A stretch of 33,169 nt of DNA from Desulfobacteraceae bacterium (GCA_003597945.1 QZJS01000063.1:1-33169), one strand, 5' to 3'. Shown: positions 1 to 7,841, numbered from the stretch's first letter. A program made the numbers and translations. The notes: generated from the letters alone by a model not told the origin.

Positions 1-123
1 ATTACGATATGCAATAAAATTGGGGATGGCAATGGCCGCCAGGATGCCGATGATGGCGATAACAATCATGAGTTCAATTAATGTAAACCCTCTTTTTTGA
101 AAAATCATATGATTAACTCCCAT
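1..123 (-). CDS. type IV prepilin, N-terminal part only (runs off the window)
   Basis: The 41 visible codons encode a short leader ending in KRG, followed by FTLIELMIVIAIIGILAAIA, the class III signal and transmembrane helix of a type IV pilin. PilD-type peptidase is expected to cut after the Gly and methylate the Phe; Glu5 of the mature helix is present. The rest of the gene lies beyond base 1. Two starts are possible, ATG at 123 (AGAGGAG about 8 nt upstream) and ATG at 108 (GGAG 8 nt upstream). The gene lies only 19 nt after the stop of the membrane glycosyltransferase, so the two are probably co-transcribed. Its N-terminus is nearly identical in protein to pilA at 2409-2819, but the codons differ at many synonymous sites, so it is an old paralogue. 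It could also be a minor pilin or a pseudopilin. Confidence 0.85.
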   Translation of the reverse strand, partial: MGVNHMIFQKRGFTLIELMIVIAIIGILAAIAIPNFIAYRN

Positions 124-142
124 TGTCAACTCCTCTTGACGA

Positions 143-2311
143 TTATGGAGCATAAATCCAGCTATTTTTGCAACCGGTATTTTCTGTTAACATGTCGGCA
201 ACCGCGTCGAAAACAACGGGACGAACAAGATCAACGTCAACCGGGACAGACTGATGTTGCGGCAGCGATCTTAATAGATCAATAATTGCGGATACGGGTA
301 TTTCTTCCGCCAATTGCCTGGCAATGCGCCCGGCTGTGTCAAAATCTTGTGCGCGAACGCGATTTTCGATCCGGGCAAGCTGTTGCATGGGATGGAGACC
401 TGAATGCTGAATTGCACGGCTTAAAAACCAATCCCCCCATTCCAGATAGCCTGCCCGGGTGAGGGCCGCTCCCAGATGAAACAACAAATTTCCATTAATT
501 TTCGGTTCAAATCGCATGGCCGCCTGAAAGCAAGCTGTCGCGGATTCATAATTTTCCTGCCAAAGCAGAACAATGCCAAGAATATTCAAATACTCAGGGT
601 TGCCCGGAAATTTGGTGACTAGAAATCTTGCCTGGTATTCTGCTTCATCAACTCGTCCAAGACGCATGAGCGGTGCAATCATATCCCTTCGGTTTTTATC
701 AAAATCTGGAAATTCCAAAATGGCTTGCTGAAAAGTGTCAACCGCTTTATCATCTTTTCTTTGAAAAAAATAGACCCACGCCATATTGCCGAGGGTTTTG
801 GCACGGTCCGTCTTCCGATGCATCTCAAGAGCAAGGCTATGCTTAAATAGTACCAGGGCGTGACGAAAATTCGACTCAGAGGCATGCTGTCGCCAGGCAA
901 GTTCCACACCTAAAAAGATATACGGTCGGCTGTTCTGTGGCGCTTTTACCACTGCATCCCGCCACAGGAGTTCCGGCGTGGCCCAGGCCTTGTTCCGTTC
1001 ATACGTAAAAACCCCCAGCCCAACGATAACACAAGTCATTAGTCCTATCCATGCGGTCTGGCCGGTTTTATTAAATTGTTGAAGCCGGGTGAGAACATGG
1101 TAAAATCCTGTTGCAACCGGTAAAAACAAAAATGCGGACGGCAGGTAATTGCGGTGCTCAAAAACCAGTTCCAGCGGCAAAATAGTGGACTCCACCATGT
1201 GGTTTAAAAAATAAAACAACACTGCAAAACATAAATAAGGATAGCGTCTTGCGTAAAAAACCGCACCGGTGATGGCTCCGAAAACAAGGATTATTGAGGG
1301 CAACGTTGTCCATGGATAGACCAAAGAAGACGACAAAGTGACATCGTGAACAATGGAAAGACGGTCCGGAAGTGGCAGAAAAATTAAAGACAGATATTCC
1401 AAAATGATCCGGGGCTGGGTCAGGGCGCGTTCCAGCATGGTAAAGGATCGAACATCATAACCGTTCAAAAAAAAGTCAAAAACCCTGCCATTGGAGAAAT
1501 AAAAAGTTAAAAAAACAGTCACCAGGCTTACAAAGAATACTCCAAGTAGAGTAATTAGGGTTTTGGGCTGGGTAAAAATACCTAATCTTGCTTTATGAAA
1601 AAATATCCACTCCACCAGACCGAGGGATACTGGCAGAAGAATCGCATTTTCCTTTGAACCGATTCCGCCCAGATAACAAAAAAGACATAACCCCGCAAAA
1701 GACGCTCGCCGAATCAATGGCCGAGATAACCGGGCTTTGACATAGGCATACATGCCCAGGAAATAGAAAAACGCCGCCATTATGGCCATGCGCTGGACGA
1801 TATAGGTAACTGCCTGTGTCTGGATGGGATTTGCCGCCCACAAAATGGCGGCAAGAAACGCCATGGATTCGGGTTCTGAGACAATATTGCCGCTGCTTTT
1901 TTTTCCTGATTCGGTCGCCGCCTTTGACATGGGGACTGATATCAACTGGAAAACCAGTTGATACAAAATCCAGGCCGTCAGAACATGTCCTGCAAGGTTC
2001 ACCACATGATAGCCGAACGGGTCATCCTTTCCCATGAACCAGTTCAGGGCAAAAGTCAGGTTTGGTAACGGCCGATAAAGGGCTTTCTCCTTTCCCTGGT
2101 TGGCAAAAAAAGTTCCCCACAGACTCCCAATGGTCAGATCTTCAATGCGCAATCCTGGATTGTCTGTAATGTTCGCCTCGTCGTCTAACTGCCAACTCCC
2201 ATGAAAACTGTTTCCATAGATGATGAGAAGTAAAACGGCAATCAGTACCAGGGCTAAAACATGACAATCATTTTGACGATCATTAATTGAAGAACGGTTC
2301 ATCCAATTCAC
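143..2311 (-). CDS. TMTC/GT-C-like membrane glycosyltransferase with C-terminal TPRs, probable pilin O-glycosyltransferase
   Basis: This 722-aa protein has about ten hydrophobic segments up to about residue 440, then a soluble region (about 470-700) of TPR-like helices (for example LGNMAWVYFFQRKDDKAVDTFQQAI). Just after the first membrane helix, the loop SWQLDDEANITDNP carries an acidic DDE cluster (residues 43-45), the position of the catalytic DD/DE motif of GT-C enzymes using lipid-linked sugars. The same layout, GT-C membrane domain plus TPRs, is found in eukaryotic TMTC O-mannosyltransferases and in bacterial TPR proteins beside pilin genes. It sits between two pilin genes, so pilin glycosylation is inferred. 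The start is uncertain: GTG at 2311 and ATG at 2302 are in frame and neither has a clear ribosome binding site. A strong terminator lies 20 nt upstream, so expression probably depends on readthrough from pilA. Confidence 0.75.
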   Translation of the reverse strand: MNWMNRSSINDRQNDCHVLALVLIAVLLLIIYGNSFHGSWQLDDEANITDNPGLRIEDLTIGSLWGTFFANQGKEKALYRPLPNLTFALNWFMGKDDPFGYHVVNLAGHVLTAWILYQLVFQLISVPMSKAATESGKKSSGNIVSEPESMAFLAAILWAANPIQTQAVTYIVQRMAIMAAFFYFLGMYAYVKARLSRPLIRRASFAGLCLFCYLGGIGSKENAILLPVSLGLVEWIFFHKARLGIFTQPKTLITLLGVFFVSLVTVFLTFYFSNGRVFDFFLNGYDVRSFTMLERALTQPRIILEYLSLIFLPLPDRLSIVHDVTLSSSLVYPWTTLPSIILVFGAITGAVFYARRYPYLCFAVLFYFLNHMVESTILPLELVFEHRNYLPSAFLFLPVATGFYHVLTRLQQFNKTGQTAWIGLMTCVIVGLGVFTYERNKAWATPELLWRDAVVKAPQNSRPYIFLGVELAWRQHASESNFRHALVLFKHSLALEMHRKTDRAKTLGNMAWVYFFQRKDDKAVDTFQQAILEFPDFDKNRRDMIAPLMRLGRVDEAEYQARFLVTKFPGNPEYLNILGIVLLWQENYESATACFQAAMRFEPKINGNLLFHLGAALTRAGYLEWGDWFLSRAIQHSGLHPMQQLARIENRVRAQDFDTAGRIARQLAEEIPVSAIIDLLRSLPQHQSVPVDVDLVRPVVFDAVADMLTENTGCKNSWIYAP

Positions 2312-2331
2312 GGCTTAAATTCAGGTGAGGT

Positions 2332-2364
2332 AAAAAAAAAGCGGAATGAAACCAATCATTCCGC
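2332..2364 (-). terminator. bidirectional intrinsic terminator after pilA
   Basis: GCGGAATGA (2341-2349) and TCATTCCGC (2356-2364) form a perfect 9-bp stem with a 6-nt loop. Read on the minus strand, the stem is followed by nine T (2332-2340). It sits 45 nt after the pilA stop and just before the glycosyltransferase gene, so it should end most pilA transcripts and let only readthrough into the downstream gene. Confidence 0.88.
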
Positions 2365-2408
2365 TTTTCAGCAAATACAGGTATTACCTGAAAGTTCAGA
2401 CTACCGGT

Positions 2409-2819
2409 TTAGTCGGCTATAACTTTTTGGAATTCAGTTGCGGATATCCATCCATTGCCATTTGCGTCTTCAGGATAGGCTGTCGTATAGTCTGCCGGGC
2501 AACGACCAGAAACGTCAGTTACGACAATGGTAATCGCGACGTTGGGATCAGTCGCGTCAAGAGTGTAGGTATTGACATTCGGTTCAAAAGACTGGTCGCC
2601 CTGGTTAATGGCTGTGCGAGTGCCGACGGCAAAATAATCGGAAACTGCTTTGGCAATGTTATTGGCATCGGATTCCACACCCGAGCAGAAGGATTTGTTA
2701 CGATAGGCGATGAAGTTGGGAATCGCGATGGCAGCCAGAATACCGATGATGGCGATAACGATCATGAGCTCGATCAGGGTAAAACCTTTAGAGTTATTTC
2801 CTCTGAGTTTCTGAAGCAT
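2409..2819 (-). CDS. pilA: type IV pilin PilA (major pilin candidate)
   Basis: This 136-aa prepilin has a 12-residue leader ending in KG, then mature FTLIELMIVIAIIGILAAIA with Glu5, which is diagnostic of type IV pilins. The mature chain is about 124 residues, long enough for a globular head, unlike the short Geobacter PilA-N. Two cysteines (45 and 107) could form the C-terminal disulfide loop. Near the C-terminus, DANGNGWISATE (118-129) fits an EF-hand-like calcium loop, with D118, N120, N122, S126 and E129 as ligands. The ATG at 2819 has AAGGAGG about 7 nt upstream. A sigma54 promoter lies about 225 nt upstream and an intrinsic terminator follows, as expected for an abundant, separately terminated transcript under a PilS/PilR-type system. 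Subunit role (major or minor) is inferred from promoter strength and position. Confidence 0.93.
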   Translation of the reverse strand: MLQKLRGNNSKGFTLIELMIVIAIIGILAAIAIPNFIAYRNKSFCSGVESDANNIAKAVSDYFAVGTRTAINQGDQSFEPNVNTYTLDATDPNVAITIVVTDVSGRCPADYTTAYPEDANGNGWISATEFQKVIAD

Positions 2820-3042
2820 GGTATTTCCTCCTTGATTAGTTTTGGGGTTTGTCTGTTTTGTTTGGTTTCATTCATATGGCGTGTTGCGTGATGGCCATTG
2901 ATTAATGGCGCCGTCTTCCTTTTACATTATTTTATGTTGCCCGTTCACCTCCTTTCTTATTGGTAATTGGCTGCGTTTTAAGTTTGACCGACGATTTTGG
3001 TTTTGTCGAATTACCGGTAAAAACAGTTTTGCATTTTCTACA
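2820..3042 (-). other. long 5' UTR of pilA (no gene seen)
   Basis: About 210 nt separate the predicted sigma54 transcription start from the pilA ATG. I see no convincing ORF here. The only clear element is the AAGGAGGAAA ribosome binding site next to the start codon. I found no strong hairpin by eye. The length leaves room for a regulatory RNA element, but none can be supported. Confidence 0.5.
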
Positions 3043-3058
3043 TGCAATGCACGTGCCA
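3043..3058 (-). promoter_or_regulatory. sigma54 (RpoN) -24/-12 promoter of pilA
   Basis: On the minus strand the sequence reads TGGCACGTGCATTGCA. It matches the sigma54 consensus TGGCAC-N5-TTGCA, with GG and GC exactly 10 nt apart. It points at pilA, with a predicted start near 3031, which leaves a 5' UTR of about 210 nt. Sigma54 control of pilA through the activator PilR is known in Pseudomonas, Myxococcus and Geobacter. PilR itself is not in this window. Confidence 0.88.
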
Positions 3059-3178
3059 GATAAGCCATAAAAAAATATTAACATGTTAAGGAGCTGTTTC
3101 TTATAATGAATTTAAAAAAACGGTTTTCTGATCCGGCCCATGGCGGCCAGTTTATCGTATGATAATTACAAAATTTTG

Positions 3179-3209
3179 CCGCCGGGTGACAATTTTTGTC
3201 ACCCGGCGG
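3179..3209. repeat. 31-bp perfect hairpin palindrome between pilA and ppdK
   Basis: CCGCCGGGTGACAA (3179-3192) and TTGTCACCCGGCGG (3196-3209) are exact reverse complements separated by TTT. Neither side has the T-run of an intrinsic terminator. It lies about 120 bp upstream of the sigma54 promoter, a distance typical of enhancer-binding-protein sites, and about 45 bp upstream of the ppdK -35 box. It may be an activator or operator site, or a transcript-insulating hairpin. Confidence 0.6.
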
Positions 3210-3254
3210 GTTCTGGTCCGGAAACGGGATTTGTCACAAACGCAATATTTTCCC

Positions 3255-3284
3255 TTGACCTCATCTTTAGATCTATTTTATAAA
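3255..3284 (+). promoter_or_regulatory. sigma70-type promoter of ppdK
   Basis: TTGACC (3255-3260) and TATAAA (3279-3284) are 18 nt apart in an AT-rich stretch. The predicted start near 3291 gives a leader of about 130 nt before the ppdK start. No other gene lies in between. Confidence 0.6.
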
Positions 3285-3422
3285 AATTTTTTATGATTTT
3301 TGATAGATACATGCCAGTCAACACGTTAACCCGTATATCAGGTGATGGTTTTAAAATCAAGCCAAATCCAACCGGATTTATATCATATGTTTAAGATCAA
3401 CAAAGAAAGGAACACGGTGAAA

Positions 3423-6152
3423 ATGACAAAATACGTATACGCATTCGGCAATGGAGCAGCAGAAGGCGACGGCGCGCGCAAGGATCTGCTGGGCGGCAAG
3501 GGAGCGGGCCTGGCGGAAATGGCCCGCCTGGGACTGCCGGTGCCCGCCGGTTTTACCATCACCACACAAGCCTGCACGGCGTATTTTAAATCCGGTGGGC
3601 ACTATCCGCCCACCCTTAAAGACGAAGTGGAGGAAGCTCTGGCCGGTGTGGAAGCCGTCATGGGCAAAACCTTCGGTGATCCAAAAAATCCGCTTCTGGT
3701 CTCCTGCCGGTCCGGGGCCCGGCGATCCATGCCCGGCATGATGGAAACCGTTCTCAATGTCGGCCTGACCACCGCCACCATTCCGGGAATGATCGCCAAA
3801 ACCGGCAATGCCCGGTTTGTGTATGACGCATATCGTCGCCTGATCATGATGTATTCGGACGTGGTCATGGAAAAGGCCGAGGGCATCGAGCCCGAAGAGG
3901 GAAAAGCCGTCCGGGAACAGCTCGAACATTTAATGGAAGCCATGAAACAGGAAAAAGGATATTCGGGAGATACGGATTTTACCGCCGATGATTTAAAGAC
4001 CCTGTCTGAACAGTTTAAGAAAAAAGTCAAAGAAGTTCTGGGCACGGCGTTTCCCGATGATCCCATGGCCCAGTTATGGGGGGCTGTCGGCGCGGTGTTT
4101 AAGAGCTGGAACGGCAAGCGGTCTGTTTCGTATCGCCGGATCGAAAATATTCCCGATGAATGGGGCACGGCCTGTAATGTTCAGAGCATGGTTTTCGGCA
4201 ATATGGGCAATACATCGGCCACGGGCGTGGGGTTCACCCGGAACCCGGCCACGGGTGAAAATACGTTTTACGGCGAGTGGCTGCCCAATGCCCAGGGCGA
4301 AGACGTGGTGGCCGGCATCCGGACCCCCAATCCCATCAACGACGCCACCAAGAACGATCAAAACGCCCACCTGCCCTCCCTTGAGGCGGCCATGCCCGAT
4401 GCCTACCGACAGCTTCTTGATGTTCGCCGCCGGCTTGAAACCCACTTTAAGGATATGCAGGATATTGAATTTACCATCGAAGAAAACCGTCTTTACATGC
4501 TCCAGACCCGGGAGGGCAAGCGCACCGGCCTGGCGGCCCTTAACATGGCCATGGACATGCTGGAAGAAGGCCTGATTAATGAAAAAACCGCGGTAACCCG
4601 GGTTTTACCGCATCAGCTTGATGAAATGCTCCACCCTCTCGTGGATCCGGAAGCCGAAAAAAACGTCCGTGCCATTGCCAAGGGCCTGCCCGCCGGACCG
4701 GGGGCCGCCTTCGGCCAGATCGTGTTTAATTCCATGGATGCGGTGGCCTGGAACAAGGCCGGCAAAAAGGTCATCCTGGTCCGGGAAGAAACCAACCCGG
4801 AAGATGTGGAAGGCATGCGGGCCGCCGAGGCCATTCTCACGGCCCGTGGCGGCATGACCAGCCACGCGGCCCTGGTGGCCAGGGGCTGGGGCAAATGCTG
4901 CGTGGTGGGCGCCGGCGCGCTGAAGCTCGATCCCCGGGAAAAAACACTGACCGTCGACGGCAAGGTTTACCATGAAGGCGATCAATTCACGTTAAACGGC
5001 ACCAGGGGTCTGGTTTATGAAGGGGAGCTTCCCATGATGGATGCAACGGAAAGCCCCCGGCTGAAGGAGTTTTTAACCATAGTGGATCAGTATCGGACCA
5101 TGAAGGTCCGCACCAATGCAGAAACCCCCAAAGACATCTGGATGGCAAAAGAATTCGGGGCCGAGGGTATCGGCCTGTTTCGCACGGAGCACATGTTTTA
5201 CGGCGAAGGGGCGGAAACCCCCCTGTTTCTGCTGCGGAAAGTTATCATGAGCAACACCACGGCCGAACGCCGGGCCGCCTTGGACGAGCTGGCGCCCTTT
5301 GTCAAGGATGACGTGGAAACCGCCCTTGAAATCATGGACGGCCTGCCCGTCACCATCCGGCTCCTGGACCCGCCGCTGCACGAATTTGTTCCCAAACGAC
5401 CGGAAACCAGAGCCAGACTGGCCCAGGCCCTGGGGATCGACGAAAACGAGATCACCAAACGCAGCGATGCCATTTCCGAGAACAATCCCATGATGGGTCA
5501 CCGGGGCGTGCGGCTGGGAATAACCTATCCGGAAATCGCTGAAATGCAGTTTCGCGCCATTCTCGAGGCCGCCGCCGAACTCATTATCTACGGCAAAAAC
5601 CCCATTCCCGAGATCATGGTGCCGGTCACCTGCGATGTGCGGGAGCTCGATGAAATCAAGATTATTTTCGATCGGGTTTACGCGGAAGTTATCGCCAAAT
5701 ACAAATTCGAATATATGGATTGTCAGTACGGCACCATGATTGAAATCCCCCGGGCGGCCCGCCTGTCCGATCAGATGGCCAAAACCGCGGAATTTTTTTC
5801 CTACGGCACCAACGACCTGACCCAGATGTTTTTCGGGTTCAGCCGGGATGATATCGGCGGGTTCATGGTGGACTATATCGATAAAAAGATCCTTAAAAAA
5901 GATCCCTTCCAGACCATCGATTTTGAAGGCGTCGGCCCCTTGATCCAGGAATCGGTGCAAAAAGGCCGCGCCACCCGGCCGAATCTTAAAATCGGCATCT
6001 GCGGCGAACACGGCGGGGACGCGGAATCGGTCAAATTCTGCTTTGACTGCGGATTCGATTACGTGAGCTGTTCACCCTACCGCCTGCCCATTGCCCGCCT
6101 GGCCGCGGCCCAGGCCGCCATTGAGGCGGAGGAAAAGGCAAAAAAAAGCTGA
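3423..6152 (+). CDS. ppdK: pyruvate, phosphate dikinase
   Basis: PpdK reversibly converts pyruvate, ATP and phosphate to PEP, AMP and pyrophosphate. In anaerobes it can serve gluconeogenesis or PPi-linked energy saving. From the ATG at 3423 the protein has 909 residues, close to the family length. The order is as expected: N-terminal ATP-grasp domain (KDLLGGKGAGLAEM, SCRSGARRSMPGMMETVLN), the central phosphohistidine domain with GGMTSHAAL (His481), and a C-terminal PEP/pyruvate barrel with GLFRTEHMF and the catalytic GICGEHGG (Cys860). An in-frame GTG at 3417 lies 5 nt after AAGGA and is an alternative start. ATG at 3423 fits the family N-terminus (MTKYVYAFG) better. The frame stays open upstream to 3342, but that part does not resemble the family. 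It is a single gene with its own promoter and has no regulatory protein (PDRP) next to it. Confidence 0.97.
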   Translation: MTKYVYAFGNGAAEGDGARKDLLGGKGAGLAEMARLGLPVPAGFTITTQACTAYFKSGGHYPPTLKDEVEEALAGVEAVMGKTFGDPKNPLLVSCRSGARRSMPGMMETVLNVGLTTATIPGMIAKTGNARFVYDAYRRLIMMYSDVVMEKAEGIEPEEGKAVREQLEHLMEAMKQEKGYSGDTDFTADDLKTLSEQFKKKVKEVLGTAFPDDPMAQLWGAVGAVFKSWNGKRSVSYRRIENIPDEWGTACNVQSMVFGNMGNTSATGVGFTRNPATGENTFYGEWLPNAQGEDVVAGIRTPNPINDATKNDQNAHLPSLEAAMPDAYRQLLDVRRRLETHFKDMQDIEFTIEENRLYMLQTREGKRTGLAALNMAMDMLEEGLINEKTAVTRVLPHQLDEMLHPLVDPEAEKNVRAIAKGLPAGPGAAFGQIVFNSMDAVAWNKAGKKVILVREETNPEDVEGMRAAEAILTARGGMTSHAALVARGWGKCCVVGAGALKLDPREKTLTVDGKVYHEGDQFTLNGTRGLVYEGELPMMDATESPRLKEFLTIVDQYRTMKVRTNAETPKDIWMAKEFGAEGIGLFRTEHMFYGEGAETPLFLLRKVIMSNTTAERRAALDELAPFVKDDVETALEIMDGLPVTIRLLDPPLHEFVPKRPETRARLAQALGIDENEITKRSDAISENNPMMGHRGVRLGITYPEIAEMQFRAILEAAAELIIYGKNPIPEIMVPVTCDVRELDEIKIIFDRVYAEVIAKYKFEYMDCQYGTMIEIPRAARLSDQMAKTAEFFSYGTNDLTQMFFGFSRDDIGGFMVDYIDKKILKKDPFQTIDFEGVGPLIQESVQKGRATRPNLKIGICGEHGGDAESVKFCFDCGFDYVSCSPYRLPIARLAAAQAAIEAEEKAKKS

Positions 6153-6179
6153 AAGAGTTGCAGGACGACGAAACGACGC

Positions 6180-6208
6180 GCCGGCGGAACACTGGATGTT
6201 CCGTCGGC
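6180..6208. terminator. hairpin between convergent ppdK and hicA (possible terminator)
   Basis: GCCGGCGGAACA and TGTTCCGTCGGC pair over 12 bp with one G-T pair and a 5-nt loop. It lies 27 nt after the ppdK stop and 18 nt after the hicA stop. There is no T-run on either side, so it is not a canonical intrinsic terminator. It may stabilise 3' ends or work with Rho. Confidence 0.4.
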
Positions 6209-6226
6209 TAAGATATCAAATCCTGA

Positions 6227-6421
6227 TCAAAACTTCTTGGACAATCCGGCCTGTTTCAATACAGCATTTGCAGTATGCCTTGATTTAATGACATTATCGA
6301 CAACAAAACGGATTTGAGTGATTGGACTGAACCAGATCTCATGATCCCCTTTCCCCTGGCGTTCAAAATTACAGCCAGCCTCTCGTAAGAACATTTTGAG
6401 TTTCCGAGTGTAATCAGACAT
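6227..6421 (-). CDS. hicA: HicA-family toxin (mRNA interferase)
   Basis: This 64-aa protein matches the HicA/YcfA double-stranded-RNA-binding fold: an N-terminal helix, then GCNFERQGKGDHEIW with the catalytic His of the GDH motif, then a central strand and RHTANAVLKQAGL. HicA toxins cut mRNA during stress and are neutralised by HicB. The ATG at 6421 shares one base with the TGA of the upstream antitoxin gene (TGATG), so translation is coupled. A GTG at 6424 is also in frame. HicA commonly comes first in hicAB operons; here the antitoxin gene comes first, which is also known. The key His is present and there is no truncation, so the toxin looks intact. Confidence 0.85.
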   Translation of the reverse strand: MSDYTRKLKMFLREAGCNFERQGKGDHEIWFSPITQIRFVVDNVIKSRHTANAVLKQAGLSKKF

Positions 6422-6657
6422 CACAATTCCGCCGTCCGCCTGGCAACTTCGAAACGTCGCGTCAACAGCTCAAAGGGGAGATCGTGACCGATATCATTTC
6501 CATTTGCTTCGAATAATTCTGGAATCATTATTTTTAATTTGGTTATTAAAGCCTCCATTGTGGCATCTTCAGTTGCCAGTCCGGGGACATCATCACTGGT
6601 CGCTACCCATACAGAGGCTTCTTCATCCCACTCCGCCCTGATAAATAATGGTTTCAT
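6421..6657 (-). CDS. hicB: HicB-like antitoxin, DUF1902 type
   Basis: From ATG 6657 this is a 78-aa protein beginning MKPLFIRAEWDEEASVWVAT, followed by SDDVPGLATED. This is the partial RNase-H-like fold of HicB/DUF1902 antitoxins. A C-terminal DNA-binding (RHH/HTH) segment is not evident, so self-repression may be weak or need another factor. The frame is open upstream to 6717, but ATG 6657 is preferred: it has GGGAG 10 nt upstream, starts at the conserved domain, and the predicted -10 box (6713-6718) overlaps the longer start. The gene is coupled to hicA. Confidence 0.82.
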   Translation of the reverse strand: MKPLFIRAEWDEEASVWVATSDDVPGLATEDATMEALITKLKIMIPELFEANGNDIGHDLPFELLTRRFEVARRTAEL

Positions 6658-6712
6658 CGTGTTTTTGCTCCCTGTTATTTTTCTATTATCGGCCATCCCA
6701 CATTTTTTATTC

Positions 6713-6742
6713 ATCATAGCAGGTTGACCCGCGTATCTTCAA
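6713..6742 (-). promoter_or_regulatory. promoter of the hicBA pair
   Basis: On the minus strand, TTGAAG (6742-6737) and TATGAT (6718-6713) are 18 nt apart. The predicted start near 6706 gives a leader of about 50 nt. This lets the toxin-antitoxin pair be expressed separately from aroC upstream. Confidence 0.6.
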
Positions 6743-6785
6743 GAGTCTTTCTTTACAGAAAACGTTCGCGGATTACCTGATATGT

Positions 6786-7841
6786 TTATTTGTTTATGGC
6801 CCGCTGACGGAGCAGGTGATCCGCCAGCACCAGGCAGACCATGGCCTCGCACACCACGTTGATCCGGGGGATGGCGGAAATGTCGTGGCGGCCGCCGATG
6901 GACATCTCTGTGGCCGTGTGGTCCGTTGTGATGGTTTGCTGTTCCAGGCGAATGGAGGGTATCGGCTTGACCGCGGCCCGGATGATAATGTTGTCGCCGT
7001 TGGAAATTCCCGCCAGAATGCCGCCGGCGTTGTTGGTTAAAAAACCATCGGGCGTGATGGGGTCGTTGTTTTCCGATCCTTTCATTCCGGCGGCGGCAAA
7101 ACCGGCCCCGATCTCAACGCCCTTGACCGCGCCGATGCTCATCAGTGCCCTGGCAAGGTCCGCGTCCAGCTTGTCGAATACCGGCTCTCCGAGACCGGCC
7201 GGTACGTTTTTCACCAGAACTTCCACAATCCCGCCCAAAGAATCCCCTTCCCTCCTTGCGTTTTCGGCGGTTTGAGCCATTATTTCCGCCGCATCCGGGT
7301 CTGCGCAATAAAAAAGATTTTGATCAATGACTTGGGGGTCAAAACGGTAAGCCCGGGTCTTTCCAAGGGCAACGGTATGGGCGATGATTTCGATTTTATG
7401 TTGTTTCAGCAATTCAAAGGCCACGGCTCCGGCCGCCACCCGCCCCACGGTCTCCCTGGCCGAGGCCCTGCCTCCGCCCCGCCAGTCCCGGATGCCGTAT
7501 TTGGCCTGGTAGGCAATATCCCCATGACCGGGACGGAACACATGGGCCAGTTCCTGGTATGCGTCGGAACGCGCATCCTTATTTTTCACCAGAATCATGA
7601 TGGGGGTTCCGGTGGTGCGGCCGTCAAAAACGCCGGAAAGGATTTGGGCCTGGTCCGGTTCCCTGCGGGAGGTGCTGGTGATTACTTTCCCCGGCCGGCG
7701 TCGGTTCAGCATGGCCTGGATGTCATCGGCTTCCAGTGGGATTTGGGGCGGGCACCCGTCAATAACCACGCCCACTGCCGGACCATGGGATTCGCCCCAG
7801 GTGGTGATGCGAAACAGTTTACCGAATGAATTTCCCGGCAT
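6786..7841 (-). CDS. aroC: chorismate synthase
   Basis: AroC makes chorismate from 5-enolpyruvylshikimate 3-phosphate by anti-elimination of phosphate, using reduced FMN. The 351-aa protein starts MPGNSFGKLFRITTWGESHG and contains RPGHGDIAYQAKYG, the DWRGGGRASARETVGRVAAGAVA block (phosphate and flavin binding) and C-terminal DHTATEMSIGGRHDISAIPR. The length is typical. It has no N-terminal flavin reductase domain, so it is monofunctional and uses reduced flavin supplied by the cell. ATG 7841 follows GAGGAA at good spacing and overlaps the end of aroK by 23 bp. It is the last gene of the aro operon. Confidence 0.97.
   Translation of the reverse strand: MPGNSFGKLFRITTWGESHGPAVGVVIDGCPPQIPLEADDIQAMLNRRRPGKVITSTSRREPDQAQILSGVFDGRTTGTPIMILVKNKDARSDAYQELAHVFRPGHGDIAYQAKYGIRDWRGGGRASARETVGRVAAGAVAFELLKQHKIEIIAHTVALGKTRAYRFDPQVIDQNLFYCADPDAAEIMAQTAENARREGDSLGGIVEVLVKNVPAGLGEPVFDKLDADLARALMSIGAVKGVEIGAGFAAAGMKGSENNDPITPDGFLTNNAGGILAGISNGDNIIIRAAVKPIPSIRLEQQTITTDHTATEMSIGGRHDISAIPRINVVCEAMVCLVLADHLLRQRAINK

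Noticed and set aside
2346-2891. 181-aa plus-strand frame across the pilA gene
   Set aside because: It lies antisense to pilA, which has a diagnostic pilin sequence, ribosome binding site and promoter. The frame has no recognisable domain and is a shadow.
3378-4985. Several long frames on both strands within ppdK
   Set aside because: All overlap the continuous PPDK frame. The biased third-position GC of that gene creates open frames elsewhere.
5073-6011. 312-aa minus-strand frame inside ppdK
   Set aside because: It is antisense to conserved PPDK motifs, rich in Gly, His and Phe as expected for a shadow, and has no ribosome binding site or family match.
6657-6717. Longer N-terminus (20 extra residues) for the HicB-like antitoxin
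   Set aside because: The extra part overlaps the predicted -10 box and is not domain-like. ATG 6657 has GGGAG upstream and starts at the conserved fold.
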